64,000 nt of DNA from Paracidovorax cattleyae (lineage in GTDB: Bacteria > Pseudomonadota > Gammaproteobacteria > Burkholderiales > Burkholderiaceae_C), in contig NZ_FNJL01000010.1 of assembly GCF_900104515.1 (NCBI RefSeq), forward strand, positions 111,562 to 175,561, given 5' to 3'. The notes beneath the pieces are model-generated. The model ran no database searches. It worked only from the letters and a program-made list of their open reading frames with translations, and was not told the origin of the DNA. The translations under genes were made by a program, and so were the position numbers. Shown in pieces: positions 1 through 9,430 of this stretch (positions within the stretch are counted from its first letter, which is position 1; every line of letters begins with the position of its first letter).

Positions 1-879
1 GCGGACGAACTGCATTTCGGGCGCGCCGCGGTCCGCCTGAACATGTCCCAGCCGCCCCTTTCGGTGGCCATCCGGCAACTGGAGGAGCACGTCGGGGCGC
101 AACTCTTCGAACGGACCCCCAAGGAGGTGCGCCTGACTCCCGCCGGCCGGGCCCTCAAGGCATCTGCGCGGCGGGTGCTGGCGCAAGCGGAGGAGGCGTT
201 ATCCGAGGCGCGCGACGTGGCGGGCGGGCTCGCAGGCCGGCTGCGCATCGGCTTCGTGGGTGCCATGCTGTACCGTGGACTGCCGCAGGCGCTGGGCGTT
301 TTCCAGCAGCGCCATCCGGGGGTGCGCGTTTCGCTGCAGGAATTGAACTCCGGTGAACAGATCGGCGAGTTGCTGCACGACCGGCTGGACCTGGGGTTCG
401 TCCATACGAGCCGCATGCCGGCGACGCTGCAGCACCGTCTGCTCGTGACGGAGCCCTTCCTGTGCTGCCTGCCGGCGGGGCACCGCCTGGCGCGCAGAAA
501 GGCCATCGATCTGCGCGATCTCGCTGGCGAGCCTTTCGTGCTGTTCGCGCGGGCGGTCTCGCCCGACTACCATGCCCGCATCCTGTCGATCTGCGCGAGC
601 GCCGGTTTCCAGCCGGAAATCGGGCACGAGGTGCGGCACTGGCTGGCGGTGGTCTCGCTGGTCTCGCAAGGCCTCGGCGTCGCCCTGGTGCCGCAGGCCA
701 TGGAGCATTCGCGCCTGCCGGGGGCGGTGTTCCGGCCGGTGGGCCCGGCCGTGGCGCAATCCGAGGCCTACGCCGTATGGCCCGCGGCGCCGGAAAATCC
801 GTTGGTCGGCGATCTGATGGCGATCCTCGTGGCCGCAGGTTCCGGTGGGCGCCGGGAGCGCCGAGGGCGCACCCCATGA
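1..879 (+). CDS. LysR-family transcriptional regulator, 5' end outside the window
   Basis: The reading frame is already open at base 1 and reads through the recognition part of a winged helix-turn-helix typical of LysR regulators (AAVRLNMSQPPLSVAIRQLE). The rest is a full effector-binding domain of about 200 residues. The in-frame ATG at 43 is internal to the DNA-binding helix, so the true start lies upstream of the window and roughly 20 residues are missing. LysR proteins bind a small effector and usually control a divergent neighbour, which cannot be seen here. The gene ends right against a hairpin terminator and faces tRNA-Thr. The target is unknown. Confidence 0.9.
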   Translation, partial: ADELHFGRAAVRLNMSQPPLSVAIRQLEEHVGAQLFERTPKEVRLTPAGRALKASARRVLAQAEEALSEARDVAGGLAGRLRIGFVGAMLYRGLPQALGVFQQRHPGVRVSLQELNSGEQIGELLHDRLDLGFVHTSRMPATLQHRLLVTEPFLCCLPAGHRLARRKAIDLRDLAGEPFVLFARAVSPDYHARILSICASAGFQPEIGHEVRHWLAVVSLVSQGLGVALVPQAMEHSRLPGAVFRPVGPAVAQSEAYAVWPAAPENPLVGDLMAILVAAGSGGRRERRGRTP

Positions 880-914
880 AAAAACCCCTGACTCTTGCGA
901 ATCAGGGGTTTTTT
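879..914. terminator. Bidirectional intrinsic terminator
   Basis: The arms AAAAAACCCCTGA (879-891) and its complement (902-914) enclose a 10-base loop. The stem has A-run and T-run ends on both strands, so it can stop the LysR transcript on the plus strand and the tRNA-Thr transcript on the minus strand. Confidence 0.9.
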
Positions 915-917
915 GTT

Positions 918-993
918 TGGTGCCGGAGAGATGAATCGAACACCCGACCTTCTCATTACGAATGAGCTGCTCTACCGACTGAGCTACACCGGC
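918..993 (-). tRNA. tRNA-Thr (anticodon CGU)
   Basis: The minus strand folds as a 76-base cloverleaf with encoded CCA (918-920), a GTTCGATTC T-loop region and anticodon loop TTCGTAA, giving anticodon CGU for threonine ACG codons. The acceptor stem pairs except for one U-U mismatch at its sixth pair. It lies just downstream of fbp on the same strand. Confidence 0.93.
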
Positions 994-1003
994 GAAGAAT
1001 TGA

Positions 1004-1031
1004 ATTATATACCGGAATGGTAGCGCGTCAC
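1004..1031 (-). promoter_or_regulatory. Probable promoter of tRNA-Thr
   Basis: A perfect -10 box TATAAT (complement of 1004-1009) lies 10 bases before the tRNA, and a GTGACG -35-like box (1026-1031) sits 16 bases further upstream. The -10 box contains the TAA stop codon of fbp, so the promoter is built into the end of that gene. Confidence 0.6.
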
Positions 1032-2012
1032 GCGTTCCACTTCATTTTTTGATCCGAGGATCACGCTGACGCGTTCGTGCAGCTGCTTCGGCGCGATGTC
1101 GAGGATGCGCTCCCTGCCATTGGTCGCGGCGCCGCCGGCCTGCTCGATCAGCCAGGACATCGGGTTGGCCTCGTACAACAGGCGCAGCTTGCCCGGCTTG
1201 TTCGGTTCGCGCTTGTCCCAGGGATACAGGAAGATGCCGCCGCGCGTGAGGATGCGGTGCACGTCCGCCACCATGCTGGCGATCCAGCGCATGTTGAAGT
1301 CCTTCTCGCGCGGGCCTTCCGTCCCGGCCAGGCATTCGTCGATGTAGCGCTTCACCGGGGCGTCCCAGTGGCGCATGTTGCTCATGTTGATCGCGAATTC
1401 CCTGGTATCGGCGGGAATCTTCACGTTCTCTTCCACCAGCACGAACGAACCCTGCTCGCGGTCGAGCGTGAACATCGCCACGCCGTCGCCCACGGTGAGC
1501 ACCAGCGTGGTCTGCGGGCCGTAGATGCAGTAGCCGGCGGCCACCTGGCTGGAGCCGGCCTGCAGGAAGTCCTCGGTGGTGACGCCGGGATGGCCCTCGG
1601 GCTTCTTCAGCACGCTGAAGATGGTGCCGATGCTCACGTTCACGTCGATGTTGGAGGAGCCGTCCAGCGGATCGAACAGCAGCAGGTACTCGCCCTGCGG
1701 GTAGCGGTTGGGCACCACGTAGATGCTGTCCATCTCTTCCGACGCCATGGCGGCCAGGTGGCCGCCCCATTCGTTGGCCTCGATGAGCACTTCGTTGGCG
1801 ATGATGTCCAGCTTCTTCTGGATTTCGCCCTGCACGTTCTCGCTGGATGCCGAGCCCAGCACGCCGCCGAGGGCGCCCTTGTTCACGGCGTGGCTGATGT
1901 GCTTGCAGGCGCGGGCCACCACCTCCAGCAGCAGGCGCAGCTGCGAGGGGATGAGGCCATCGACGCGCTGCTGCTCGACGAGGTAGCGGGTGAGGCTGAT
2001 GCGTTGTGCCAT
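1005..2012 (-). CDS. fbp: Fructose-1,6-bisphosphatase, class 1
   Basis: The product, 335 residues, hydrolyses fructose 1,6-bisphosphate to fructose 6-phosphate in gluconeogenesis (and in the Calvin cycle of autotrophic relatives) in the cytoplasm. The metal and substrate loop [12 protein letters not shown] and the upstream EEMDS stretch are intact, and the length fits the class 1 family. The start [11 protein letters not shown] matches the family's usual N-terminus; the same frame stays open upstream but that part is only the shadow of pepN. It follows pepN by about 50 bases on the same strand. Its TAA stop lies inside the -10 box of tRNA-Thr. Confidence 0.96.
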   Translation of the reverse strand: MAQRISLTRYLVEQQRVDGLIPSQLRLLLEVVARACKHISHAVNKGALGGVLGSASSENVQGEIQKKLDIIANEVLIEANEWGGHLAAMASEEMDSIYVVPNRYPQGEYLLLFDPLDGSSNIDVNVSIGTIFSVLKKPEGHPGVTTEDFLQAGSSQVAAGYCIYGPQTTLVLTVGDGVAMFTLDREQGSFVLVEENVKIPADTREFAINMSNMRHWDAPVKRYIDECLAGTEGPREKDFNMRWIASMVADVHRILTRGGIFLYPWDKREPNKPGKLRLLYEANPMSWLIEQAGGAATNGRERILDIAPKQLHERVSVILGSKNEVERVTRYHSGI

Positions 2013-2065
2013 GTTCGGTGGGTCTCTCGGTTGTTTTTTTCGAAAGGAGCGTCCGGCCTGCCGGA

Positions 2066-4777
2066 TCAGTCGGCGAGCGCGCGGCCGACCACCTCGCGCA
2101 CGTCGTTGGACAGGTCGGGCTTCGCCGCCACGCGGGCGATGGCGTCGCGCGCGGCCGTCCGGTAGGGCTCGGCGAGCTTGCTCCAGCGGTCGAGGGCGCG
2201 CGCGAGGTGGGCGGCCACCTGCGGGTTCAGCGTGTCGAGCTCGATCACGCGGTCCGCCCAGAAGGCGTAGCCCGCGGCATCCTGGCGGTGGAAGGCCCCC
2301 GGGTTGGCGTTGCAGTAGCTGAAGATCAGGCTGCGTGCGCGGTTCGGGTTCTTGAGGCTGAAGTCCGGGTGCTTCATCAGCTCCTTCACGGCGGGCAGCA
2401 CGTCGCCGCCGCGGTCCGGCGCGCCGGCCTGCAGCGCGAACCACTTGTCCAGCACCAGCGCCTCGTCCTTGAACATCGCATGGAAGCGCGCCAGGGCCTG
2501 CACAGCGAGCGGCTGGCCGCTGGCCACCAGGGCGGCCAGCGCGTTGAAGCGATCGGTCATGTTGCCCGCGTCCTTGAAGCGCTGGTAGGCCCGGCCAGGC
2601 CAGACGGTGTCGCCCGTGCGGCGCGCTGCGAGGCACATCATCGACAGCGCCATGCCGGCCAGCGCGCGGCGGCCGGAAGACGTGGCATCCGGCTGGTAGC
2701 CGCCGGTGTCGTGGTGCTGCTCCCAGGTCCATTCCCAGTCGGGCTGCAGGGCCGCGGCGAGCTGCTGGCGCATGGCCTCGCGCACGGCGTGCACGCGCTG
2801 CGGATCGACCACGTCGAGCTGCTCGGCGATGTAGCCTTCGGAGGGCAGGGCGAGCACCAGTTCCTTGAAGGCGGCGTCCAGCGCGGGATGGCGCAGCACG
2901 TCGCGCATCGCAGCGACGAAGCTCGCCGGCAGCAGTTCACGCTGCAGCACGCCATCGGCGGGTACATCCAGCGACGTGTCGCCGATGGCCTGGATGGCGA
3001 TGCGCAGCGCCAGGCGCTGGCCGGCCTCCCAGCGGTTGAACGGATCGGTGTCGTGGGCGAGCAGCGCGAGCAGCTGCGCGTCGGTGGCCTCGATGTCCAG
3101 TAGCACCGGGGCGCTGAAGCCGCGCAGCAGCGACGGCACCGGCTCCGACGGCACGTTCACGAACGTGTAGGTATGGGCCGGCTCGGTGAGCACCACGGTG
3201 CGGTCCGGGGCGCCTGCATAGGCCTCGCCTTCGAGCTGCAGGGGCAGGGCGCCACCGTCGGCGCCCAGCAGTCCCAGCGCCACGGGGATCACCATCGGTT
3301 CCTTCACCGGCTGGCCGGGCGTGGGCGCGATGCTCTGCTCCAGCGTGAGCGTGTAGGTGCGTGCGCCGGCGTCGTAGGCGGCGCGGGCACGCACGCGCGG
3401 CGTGCCGGCCTGTGCGTACCAGCGCTTGAACTGCGGCAGCAGGCGGGCCAGCTCGCTGTCCGGGTTGGCGTCGGCGATGGCCTGCGCGAAATCGTCGCAG
3501 GTCACGGCCTGGCCGTCGTGGCGCTCGAAGTAGAGCTTCATGCCCGCGGCGAAACCGTCGCGGCCGACCAGCGTGTGCATCATGCGCACGACCTCGGCAC
3601 CCTTCTCGTAGATGGTGACGGTGTAGAAGTTGTTGATCTCGACGTAGCTGTCCGGGCGCACGGGGTGTGCCATCGGGCCGGCATCCTCGGGGAACTGCAC
3701 GGTGCGCAGCACGCGCACGTCCTCGATGCGCTTGACGGCGCGCGCCGAGAGGCTGCCCGAGAGGTCCTGGCTGAATTCCTGGTCGCGGAAGACCGTGAGG
3801 CCTTCCTTGAGCGACAGCTGGAACCAGTCGCGGCAGGTGACGCGGTTGCCGGTCCAGTTGTGGAAATACTCGTGGCCCACCACCGATTCGATGTTCGCGA
3901 AATCGGCGTCGGTGGCCGTGGCCTGGCTCGCCAGCACGTACTTCGTGTTGAAGATGTTCAGGCCCTTGTTCTCCATCGCGCCCATGTTGAAGTCGCTGGT
4001 GGCGACGATCATGAAGCGCTCGAGGTCGAGCGACAGGCCGAAGCGCGCCTCGTCCCAGGCGATGCTGGCCATGAGCGAATTCATCGCGTGCTCGGTCTTC
4101 TCCAGGTCGCCCGGGCGCACGAAGATCTGCAGCAGGTGGTCATTGCCGGAGCGTGCGCGGATGCGCTGCTCGCGTGCCACCAGCTTGCCCGCCACCAGCG
4201 CGAACAGGTAGCAGGGCTTCTTGTGCGGATCGACCCACTTGGCGAAGTGCCGGCCATCGTCCAGCCCGCCCTGGTCCACCAGGTTGCCGTTGGACAGCAG
4301 CACCGGGTACTCGGCCTTGTCGGCCCGCAGCGTGACGGTGTAGCTCGCCATCACGTCGGGGCGGTCGAGGAAGTAGGTGATGCGGCGGAAGCCCTCGGCC
4401 TCGCACTGCGTGAAGAACGTGCCCTGGCTCACGTAGAGGCCCGAGAGCTGGGTGTTCTTCACGGGCGCGCAGGTGGTGAAGATCTCCAGGTCGAACGGCT
4501 CGTGGCCTTCAGGGAGGTTCTCCAGCACGAGCTGGCCGCCTTCGAGCTTGAAGGACGTGCCCGCCCCGTTGACCAGCACCCGCGCGAGGTTCAGCTCCTG
4601 GCCGTCCAGGCGCAGGGGGGCCGGCGGCACGTCGGCATTGCGGCGCACGCGCAGGCGGCTGAGCACGCGGGTCTTGGCGGGGTCCAGGTCGAACGTGAGG
4701 TCCACGCTGTCGATCCAGAACGCGGGGGCGGTGTAGTCGGCACGGTGGATGGCCGTGGCGGGTTGTCCTTCACGCAT
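2066..4777 (-). CDS. pepN: Aminopeptidase N (M1 family)
   Basis: This 903-residue cytoplasmic zinc metallopeptidase removes N-terminal residues from peptides. It carries the exopeptidase motif GAMEN (about residue 265) and the zinc site [11 protein letters not shown] (HExxH, about residue 300) followed by the distal Glu in [12 protein letters not shown]. The DUF3458-type C-terminal domain typical of the proteobacterial enzyme is present, and the length is close to the usual 870-900. It lies between the ATPase/TOPRIM pair and fbp, all leftward. Confidence 0.96.
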   Translation of the reverse strand: MREGQPATAIHRADYTAPAFWIDSVDLTFDLDPAKTRVLSRLRVRRNADVPPAPLRLDGQELNLARVLVNGAGTSFKLEGGQLVLENLPEGHEPFDLEIFTTCAPVKNTQLSGLYVSQGTFFTQCEAEGFRRITYFLDRPDVMASYTVTLRADKAEYPVLLSNGNLVDQGGLDDGRHFAKWVDPHKKPCYLFALVAGKLVAREQRIRARSGNDHLLQIFVRPGDLEKTEHAMNSLMASIAWDEARFGLSLDLERFMIVATSDFNMGAMENKGLNIFNTKYVLASQATATDADFANIESVVGHEYFHNWTGNRVTCRDWFQLSLKEGLTVFRDQEFSQDLSGSLSARAVKRIEDVRVLRTVQFPEDAGPMAHPVRPDSYVEINNFYTVTIYEKGAEVVRMMHTLVGRDGFAAGMKLYFERHDGQAVTCDDFAQAIADANPDSELARLLPQFKRWYAQAGTPRVRARAAYDAGARTYTLTLEQSIAPTPGQPVKEPMVIPVALGLLGADGGALPLQLEGEAYAGAPDRTVVLTEPAHTYTFVNVPSEPVPSLLRGFSAPVLLDIEATDAQLLALLAHDTDPFNRWEAGQRLALRIAIQAIGDTSLDVPADGVLQRELLPASFVAAMRDVLRHPALDAAFKELVLALPSEGYIAEQLDVVDPQRVHAVREAMRQQLAAALQPDWEWTWEQHHDTGGYQPDATSSGRRALAGMALSMMCLAARRTGDTVWPGRAYQRFKDAGNMTDRFNALAALVASGQPLAVQALARFHAMFKDEALVLDKWFALQAGAPDRGGDVLPAVKELMKHPDFSLKNPNRARSLIFSYCNANPGAFHRQDAAGYAFWADRVIELDTLNPQVAAHLARALDRWSKLAEPYRTAARDAIARVAAKPDLSNDVREVVGRALAD

Positions 4778-4837
4778 GGGGCGTAATCTCCAGGTTGGGC
4801 ACGAGCCGTCTCACGGCGGGCATGGGGGAAATGGGGG

Positions 4838-5431
4838 TCATTGGACGAGGTTCAGGACTGCGCGGTCGAGGCGCTGGAAGCTCGGCGAATGTTGCGCGAG
4901 GTGCGTCAGGTTCAACTGTGACGCAATTTTTGCCTGATGCGTTGTGGGTTTGTAGGCCATGCCCTTGGGCTGGGCGGCGGACAGCCAGCCTTTGGCGTCT
5001 CTTACACCCTCCGGGTCGGTCGGGAAGGAGGCCTCAGACGAGATGGCTGGCAGGGCCAAGCGTGTGGTCGCCTCATCGCAGAGGAACAGCGATTCGAATT
5101 CTTTTACGATAAAACAGGCCTCGAAAGGATGATCAGCTCGGATGCTATGCGCCATGGTCTTTAGGCTCCGCTCTTCATGCTCGACATCGATGCACCACTC
5201 GCAATCGAAATCCAGAACGCACAGCACGGCCGCATCTTCCAGAATGGCTGCTTCAAAAAAACGATCGAAGTTCGCCTTGACCTTGGGCAGTTCACCGCGG
5301 CGCTGGGGCTTCAGTACCTGGACGTCATAGCGTCCATGGTGTTCGAGGATACGTCGCAGCAATACGGGCACCGCGCGCTCGTCGCCTTCCCCTTCCACGA
5401 TGGCCAGCAGCCTCTGGCGGGTCGTGGTCAT
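4838..5431 (-). CDS. DUF4276-type TOPRIM-like protein, putative nuclease of a two-gene defence-like module
   Basis: This 197-residue protein starts with a TOPRIM-like core: an acidic EGEGDE loop at residues 13-18 and a DFD (DxD) motif at residues 74-76, followed by the KEFESLF stretch typical of DUF4276 proteins. TOPRIM folds bind Mg2+ and cut or join nucleic acid in OLD nucleases, primases and topoisomerases. The start codon overlaps the stop of the ATPase gene (ATGA), so the two are translationally coupled and probably work as a pair. The bases are visibly less GC-rich than pepN or prfB, which hints at transfer. Pairing an AAA ATPase with a separate TOPRIM protein is the layout of PARIS-like and split OLD-like phage-defence systems. 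That role is inferred here; DUF4276 has no settled function. Confidence 0.75.
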   Translation of the reverse strand: MTTTRQRLLAIVEGEGDERAVPVLLRRILEHHGRYDVQVLKPQRRGELPKVKANFDRFFEAAILEDAAVLCVLDFDCEWCIDVEHEERSLKTMAHSIRADHPFEACFIVKEFESLFLCDEATTRLALPAISSEASFPTDPEGVRDAKGWLSAAQPKGMAYKPTTHQAKIASQLNLTHLAQHSPSFQRLDRAVLNLVQ

Positions 5432-6657
5432 GGGGCCTCTTCCGGTTGAAGGCCTTCGGCCGCCATGAATTCGCCCAGCGTCATGAGGCCGCGCTGCACG
5501 GCCTCGCGCTGCGACGCCTTGATGGGGGCGATGTGCGTGACACCGTCCTGCATGGTGACGATGCGGATATCAGCCGGCTCGAAATGCTCGATGAGTTGAG
5601 GGCTGTGTGTGGTGACGATGACCTGCGTCACCTCCGCCACTTCCTTGAAGGCTTCGGCCAGCATCGAAAGAACTGCGGGGTGGACGGTCTGCTCGGGCTC
5701 TTCGATCACGATGAGCGACGGCGTCGGGGTCTGATAGAGCGTGAGCAGGATGCCCAGGATGCGTAGCGTGCCGTCGGAAAGCTGGGCGGGGTCGAACTGC
5801 CTCTGCGCCTGCCCTTCCTGGCCGAAGCGGAAAAAGGGGATGAGGTAGCTGCCCACGGGCGTGACCGCCACGTCCATGAAGTCGGGCAGCACGACGCGCA
5901 TCATCTCGTAGATGCGCTCCAGCATCTGGCGGCCTTCTTCCGTGCGTTGCGCGGAGCGAATGACGGACACCCAGTTGCTGCCGTCTTCGCGCAGGCTCGT
6001 GTCTGCGTGTAGGGTAGTGACTTGCCGCAGGATGTTGGGATAGAGCGAGGAAAATCTCCAGCGCAGGATGTGACGCTCCAGCGGCTTTCCTAATTCATCG
6101 AATCCGAACATCCTGGTCTCTCCCAGCAGGGCGCCTAGCGCCAGGCGCTGCGGATCTTCGATAGTGAAGGGTGTGTTGGGGGAGATGTTCTTCCTCAGGA
6201 TCTGCCCTGTTCCGTCCCGAGTGAAACCGAATTCGAACACTTCCCAGGCCCATCCTTGCTGCCGCCCGTCCCGCGGAACGAGTTCTTCGTGGTGGTAGTT
6301 TGCATCCTCGCTGGCCACGCGGTAGTTGCCATCGGCGGCGCTGTCGATTTTCAGCACATAGTGAGCAGGCTGATTCGCATACTTCCTGAAAGACTGCGTG
6401 GCATGGATACCGATTTCCACCAAACCGGGTATGTCCGCTTCTCCGCTGTGCTGTCGCAGGCGACCAATGCCGCCGCGCGCTGCGACAGCATGGTCCAATC
6501 CGTCGCGCACGGCATCGCGCAGGAACTCCAGCGTGCGCACGAAGTTGGTCTTGCCCGTCGCGTTGGGGCCCACGAGCACCGTCACGCCAGGAGACAGGTC
6601 TAAGTCCACGTCTTCCAGACTGAAACAATGGCGTGCGTCCACGCGCGTCAACTTCAT
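5428..6657 (-). CDS. AAA ATPase (AAA_21/COG4637 type, SMC/OLD-like)
   Basis: The 409-residue product is an ABC/SMC-like ATPase: Walker A GPNATGKT at residues 30-37, a signature-like LSDGTLR, Walker B SLIVIEEPE and a switch THSPQLIE near the C-terminus. It lacks the C-terminal TOPRIM domain of full OLD proteins; that domain is supplied by the overlapping downstream gene. The start MKLTRVDARH is chosen because it gives the normal family N-terminus and follows the prfB stop by 7 bases; the frame is open further upstream only as a shadow of prfB. The likely role is the sensor/motor of a two-protein nuclease, possibly antiviral. Expression seems to depend on prfB read-through or on a promoter inside prfB. 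Confidence 0.82.
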   Translation of the reverse strand: MKLTRVDARHCFSLEDVDLDLSPGVTVLVGPNATGKTNFVRTLEFLRDAVRDGLDHAVAARGGIGRLRQHSGEADIPGLVEIGIHATQSFRKYANQPAHYVLKIDSAADGNYRVASEDANYHHEELVPRDGRQQGWAWEVFEFGFTRDGTGQILRKNISPNTPFTIEDPQRLALGALLGETRMFGFDELGKPLERHILRWRFSSLYPNILRQVTTLHADTSLREDGSNWVSVIRSAQRTEEGRQMLERIYEMMRVVLPDFMDVAVTPVGSYLIPFFRFGQEGQAQRQFDPAQLSDGTLRILGILLTLYQTPTPSLIVIEEPEQTVHPAVLSMLAEAFKEVAEVTQVIVTTHSPQLIEHFEPADIRIVTMQDGVTHIAPIKASQREAVQRGLMTLGEFMAAEGLQPEEAP

Positions 6658-6664
6658 GGTGCCC

Positions 6665-7769
6665 TCACACGCCCTGCTTGAGGGAGGCTTCGATGAACAC
6701 GTCGAGGTCGCCATCCAGCACCTTCTGGGTGGCGGAGACTTCGATATTGGTGCGCAGGTCCTTGATGCGGCTGTTGTCGAGCACGTAGCTGCGGATCTGG
6801 TGGCCCCAGCCCACGTCGGTTTTCGTGTCTTCCAGCTTCTGCTGCTCTTCCATGCGCTTGCGCATCTCGAAGTCGTACAGCCGCGATCGCAAGCGCTGCC
6901 AGGCGACATCACGGTTGCTGTGCTGGCTGCGGCCATCCTGGCACTGCACGACGATGCCGGTCGGGATGTGCGTGAGGCGCACGGCCGAATCGGTCTTGTT
7001 GATGTGCTGGCCGCCCGCGCCTGATGCGCGGAAGGTGTCGGTGCGCACGTCGGCCGGGTTGATGTTGATCTCGATCGAGTCGTCGATCTCGGGATAGACG
7101 AACAGCGAGGCGAAGCTCGTGTGGCGGCCGCCGGACGAATCGAACGGGCTCTTGCGCACGAGGCGGTGCACGCCGGTCTCGGTGCGCAGCAGGCCGTAGG
7201 CGTACTCGCCCTCGATCTTGATGGTGGCGCTCTTGATGCCGGCCACGTCGCCCGGGGTCTCGTCTTCCACCGTGGCCTTGAAGCCCTTGCGCTCGGCGTA
7301 CTTGAGGTACTGGCGCAGCAGCATGCCCGCCCAGTCGCAGGCCTCGGTGCCGCCGGCGCCGGCCTGGATGTCGACGAAGCAGTTCAGCGGATCGGCCTCG
7401 TTGCTGAACATGCGGCGGAACTCCAGCTCCTCGATGAGCGGACGCAGCTTGCCGGTCTCGGCCTCGATGGTGATCAGGCCGGCCTCGTCGCCTTCTTCCT
7501 TGCTCATCTCATAGAGCTCGGCGTTGTCTGCCAGCTCGCGCGTGAGCTTGTCGAGCGTGACGACCACGGCGGAGAGGGACTTCTGTTCCTTGCCCAGCTC
7601 CTGGGCCTTCTTCGGATCGTTCCAGACAGAAGGGTCTTCGAGCGATGCGTTGACGGTTCTCAGGCGTTCGAACTTGGCATCGAAGTCAAAGATACCTCCG
7701 TAACTCTTGCGTGCGCTGCGAGAGGTCTTCGAGGGTGGTGCCGATGAGGTTGATGCGTTCTGCGTCCAT
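6665..7769 (-). CDS. prfB: Peptide chain release factor 2, made by programmed +1 frameshift
   Basis: RF2 recognises UGA and UAA stop codons and triggers peptide release on the ribosome. A first segment of 27 codons starts at 7769 ([10 protein letters not shown]) and ends in an in-frame UGA; after a +1 slip, 340 more residues follow, giving 367 in all, close to the usual 365. The stop-codon recognition motif SPFDSSGG and the catalytic GGQ (in [12 protein letters not shown]) are intact. lysS, which follows prfB in many bacteria, is not here; the ATPase/TOPRIM pair takes that place. Confidence 0.96.
7685..7699 (-). promoter_or_regulatory. prfB programmed +1 frameshift site
   Basis: On the minus strand a Shine-Dalgarno-like GGAGG (complement of 7695-7699) sits three bases (TAT) before the slip codon CTT, followed by TGA C. 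This is the classic RF2 autoregulation element: low RF2 slows termination at UGA, the ribosome slips from CUU to UUU, and more RF2 is made. Confidence 0.95.
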
Positions 7770-7887
7770 GGTGCTGTCCTGTCTTGCGGTGCGTTGGTGT
7801 AACCGGCGATTTTCTCATGGGCGCGGGGCCGGGCCTCCAATGTCCCTTCGGACCCCCGCGCCTCGCCCCGCGGGGCAGGGCAGGGCA

Positions 7888-8814
7888 TCAGGCCTGCAGG
7901 AAGTCCTCGATCAGCCGCGCCACCATGGCCGGCTGGTCGTGGTGCAGCATGTGGCCGGCGTCCTGCACCACCGCGGTGCGGCACTCGCGCACGTGCGCCA
8001 GCCGCTGGTGGTACTCCTCGAGCGAATAGCGGCCCTTCCACCACTGGCCCATGCTGTCTCCGCTGGCTTCCACCGCCAGCACGGGGGCGGAGATGCCGGC
8101 GTACAGGGCCAGCGCTTCCTCCACGCGGTAGAGCAGGGGGTTGACGACCTTGTGGGCGGCATCGCCCAGGATGCGCCACCCTCCCGCACCGTCCGGCTCC
8201 GCCCACTCGCGCGCCAGCCATTCGGCCTGGTCGCGGCCGAGACGCGGGTTGGTTTTCATGAGGCGGCCCGCGACGGCTTCCGCGCTCTCATAGCGTTTGA
8301 GCTCCATGCCTCCGGCCTCCAGCGTGCGCAACTCGTCCAGCCACTGGGCGTAGCGCGCGGGCGCCTGCGCGGGCCCGGTGGCGGGCAGGCCGAAGCCCTC
8401 CAGGTTGACCAGGCGCCGGATGCGCCCGGGCCGCACGCCGGCATAGGCCATCGCCACGTTGCCGCCCATGCTGTGGCCGACGAGGTCCACCGGGCCGTCG
8501 GGCGCGTAGTGGTCCAGCAGCCGGTCCAGGTCGGCGAGGTAGTCGGCGAAGGCGTAGTGGTCGCAGCGTCCGGGCGGCATGCTGTGCCCGAAGCCGCGCC
8601 AGTCGGGAGCGATGATGCGCCGCGCGCCCGCGAATTCCGCGCCGAAGGCATCGACCACGAACTGGTAGGACGCGCCCACGTCCATCCAGCCGTGCACCAT
8701 CACCAGCGGAGGCGCCGTCGCGGCGGTATCGGCGACCTCCCACAGCCGGACGTGGTACTGGAGGGTGCGGATGGGCAACCGTTCGCTGCGCGAGGTTCGG
8801 AGGGGCTGGTACAT
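7888..8814 (-). CDS. Alpha/beta-hydrolase fold protein
   Basis: The 308-residue protein has the oxyanion stretch [10 protein letters not shown], the nucleophile elbow GHSMGG and a late catalytic His in [11 protein letters not shown], so it should be an active serine hydrolase of the epoxide hydrolase/haloperoxidase-like branch. The substrate cannot be told from sequence. No signal peptide is seen, so it is cytoplasmic. The start [10 protein letters not shown] at 8814 is the last good Met before the conserved core; the longer open frame overlaps the Fpg/Nei-like gene and is a shadow. prfB lies about 120 bases downstream on the same strand. Confidence 0.88.
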   Translation of the reverse strand: MYQPLRTSRSERLPIRTLQYHVRLWEVADTAATAPPLVMVHGWMDVGASYQFVVDAFGAEFAGARRIIAPDWRGFGHSMPPGRCDHYAFADYLADLDRLLDHYAPDGPVDLVGHSMGGNVAMAYAGVRPGRIRRLVNLEGFGLPATGPAQAPARYAQWLDELRTLEAGGMELKRYESAEAVAGRLMKTNPRLGRDQAEWLAREWAEPDGAGGWRILGDAAHKVVNPLLYRVEEALALYAGISAPVLAVEASGDSMGQWWKGRYSLEEYHQRLAHVRECRTAVVQDAGHMLHHDQPAMVARLIEDFLQA

Positions 8815-8875
8815 GCGCGGATTATTGGCATGCCGGGCGGGCGCGGCAGTCAAGGCTGGGACAAGGCGCGGCGGC

Positions 8876-9352
8876 TTACCCCGGGCCGAAAAGTTCCTGG
8901 CAGCGTTCGCAGTAGCAGGCAATGCGCGCTGTGCGCCCCAACTCGAACGCATATTTCCGCGCCTGTGCCACGAGTTCGCGCAGGCGCGCGGCGGGCAGGG
9001 CGCCCACAGGCGAGAGCGGATGCACGCGGATGCGGAAGAGCACCTCGTTCTTGATGATGTTGCCCACGCCCGCGAACACGTCCTGGTCGAGCAGCGCGTC
9101 GCAGGCGAGAAGGTCGGGACGGGCCCGCAGGCGCCTGCGGGCGAGCGCCGGGAAATGCACCCGCACCGTGCAGCCGCCGTCGAGCTCCAGCGGGAAATGC
9201 TTGCCCCAGGTGCGCACGGAGACGACGCGGCGCCCGGGCAGGGCCGCGGTGCCGATGGCGGTGGCGGTGCCCAACGCCTGCTCGATCCTGCGGCCCTCGG
9301 CCAGCGGGCGCGCGGCTTCCTTGAGCAGGACGAGGGAGGGGCCTTCGGGCAT
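8876..9352 (-). CDS. Shortened Fpg/Nei-family DNA glycosylase with two internal deletions
   Basis: The 158-residue product begins MPEGP, the catalytic Pro-Glu start of Fpg/Nei base-excision glycosylases, and has a convincing helix-two-turn-helix (DQDVFAGVGNIIKNEVLFRIR). Family members are about 260-280 residues. Compared from memory with the full-length form, two in-frame blocks are missing: most of the N-terminal beta-sandwich after residue ~68 (VHFPAL joins directly to ARRRLRARP), and the stretch before the zinc finger, so that only the second cysteine pair (CYCERC) remains. A perfect 18-base palindrome (9124-9141) lies at the first junction. The frame is intact, so it may be translated, but metal binding and lesion recognition are probably impaired. 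It could be a decaying paralogue or a reduced DNA-binding protein. Confidence 0.75.
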   Translation of the reverse strand: MPEGPSLVLLKEAARPLAEGRRIEQALGTATAIGTAALPGRRVVSVRTWGKHFPLELDGGCTVRVHFPALARRRLRARPDLLACDALLDQDVFAGVGNIIKNEVLFRIRVHPLSPVGALPAARLRELVAQARKYAFELGRTARIACYCERCQELFGPG

Positions 9353-9430
9353 GGGGCGGTCTGGGTCTGCGGCGTTCGTGAAAATCCATTATTCTCCCCA
9401 GCCACTTTCGCAGCTTGTAGGCCTTATTCC

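Noticed and set aside
918..993. tRNA-Thr as a pseudogene because of the U-U acceptor mismatch
   Set aside because: All other stems pair, loops are canonical and CCA is encoded; one mismatch does not make it non-functional.
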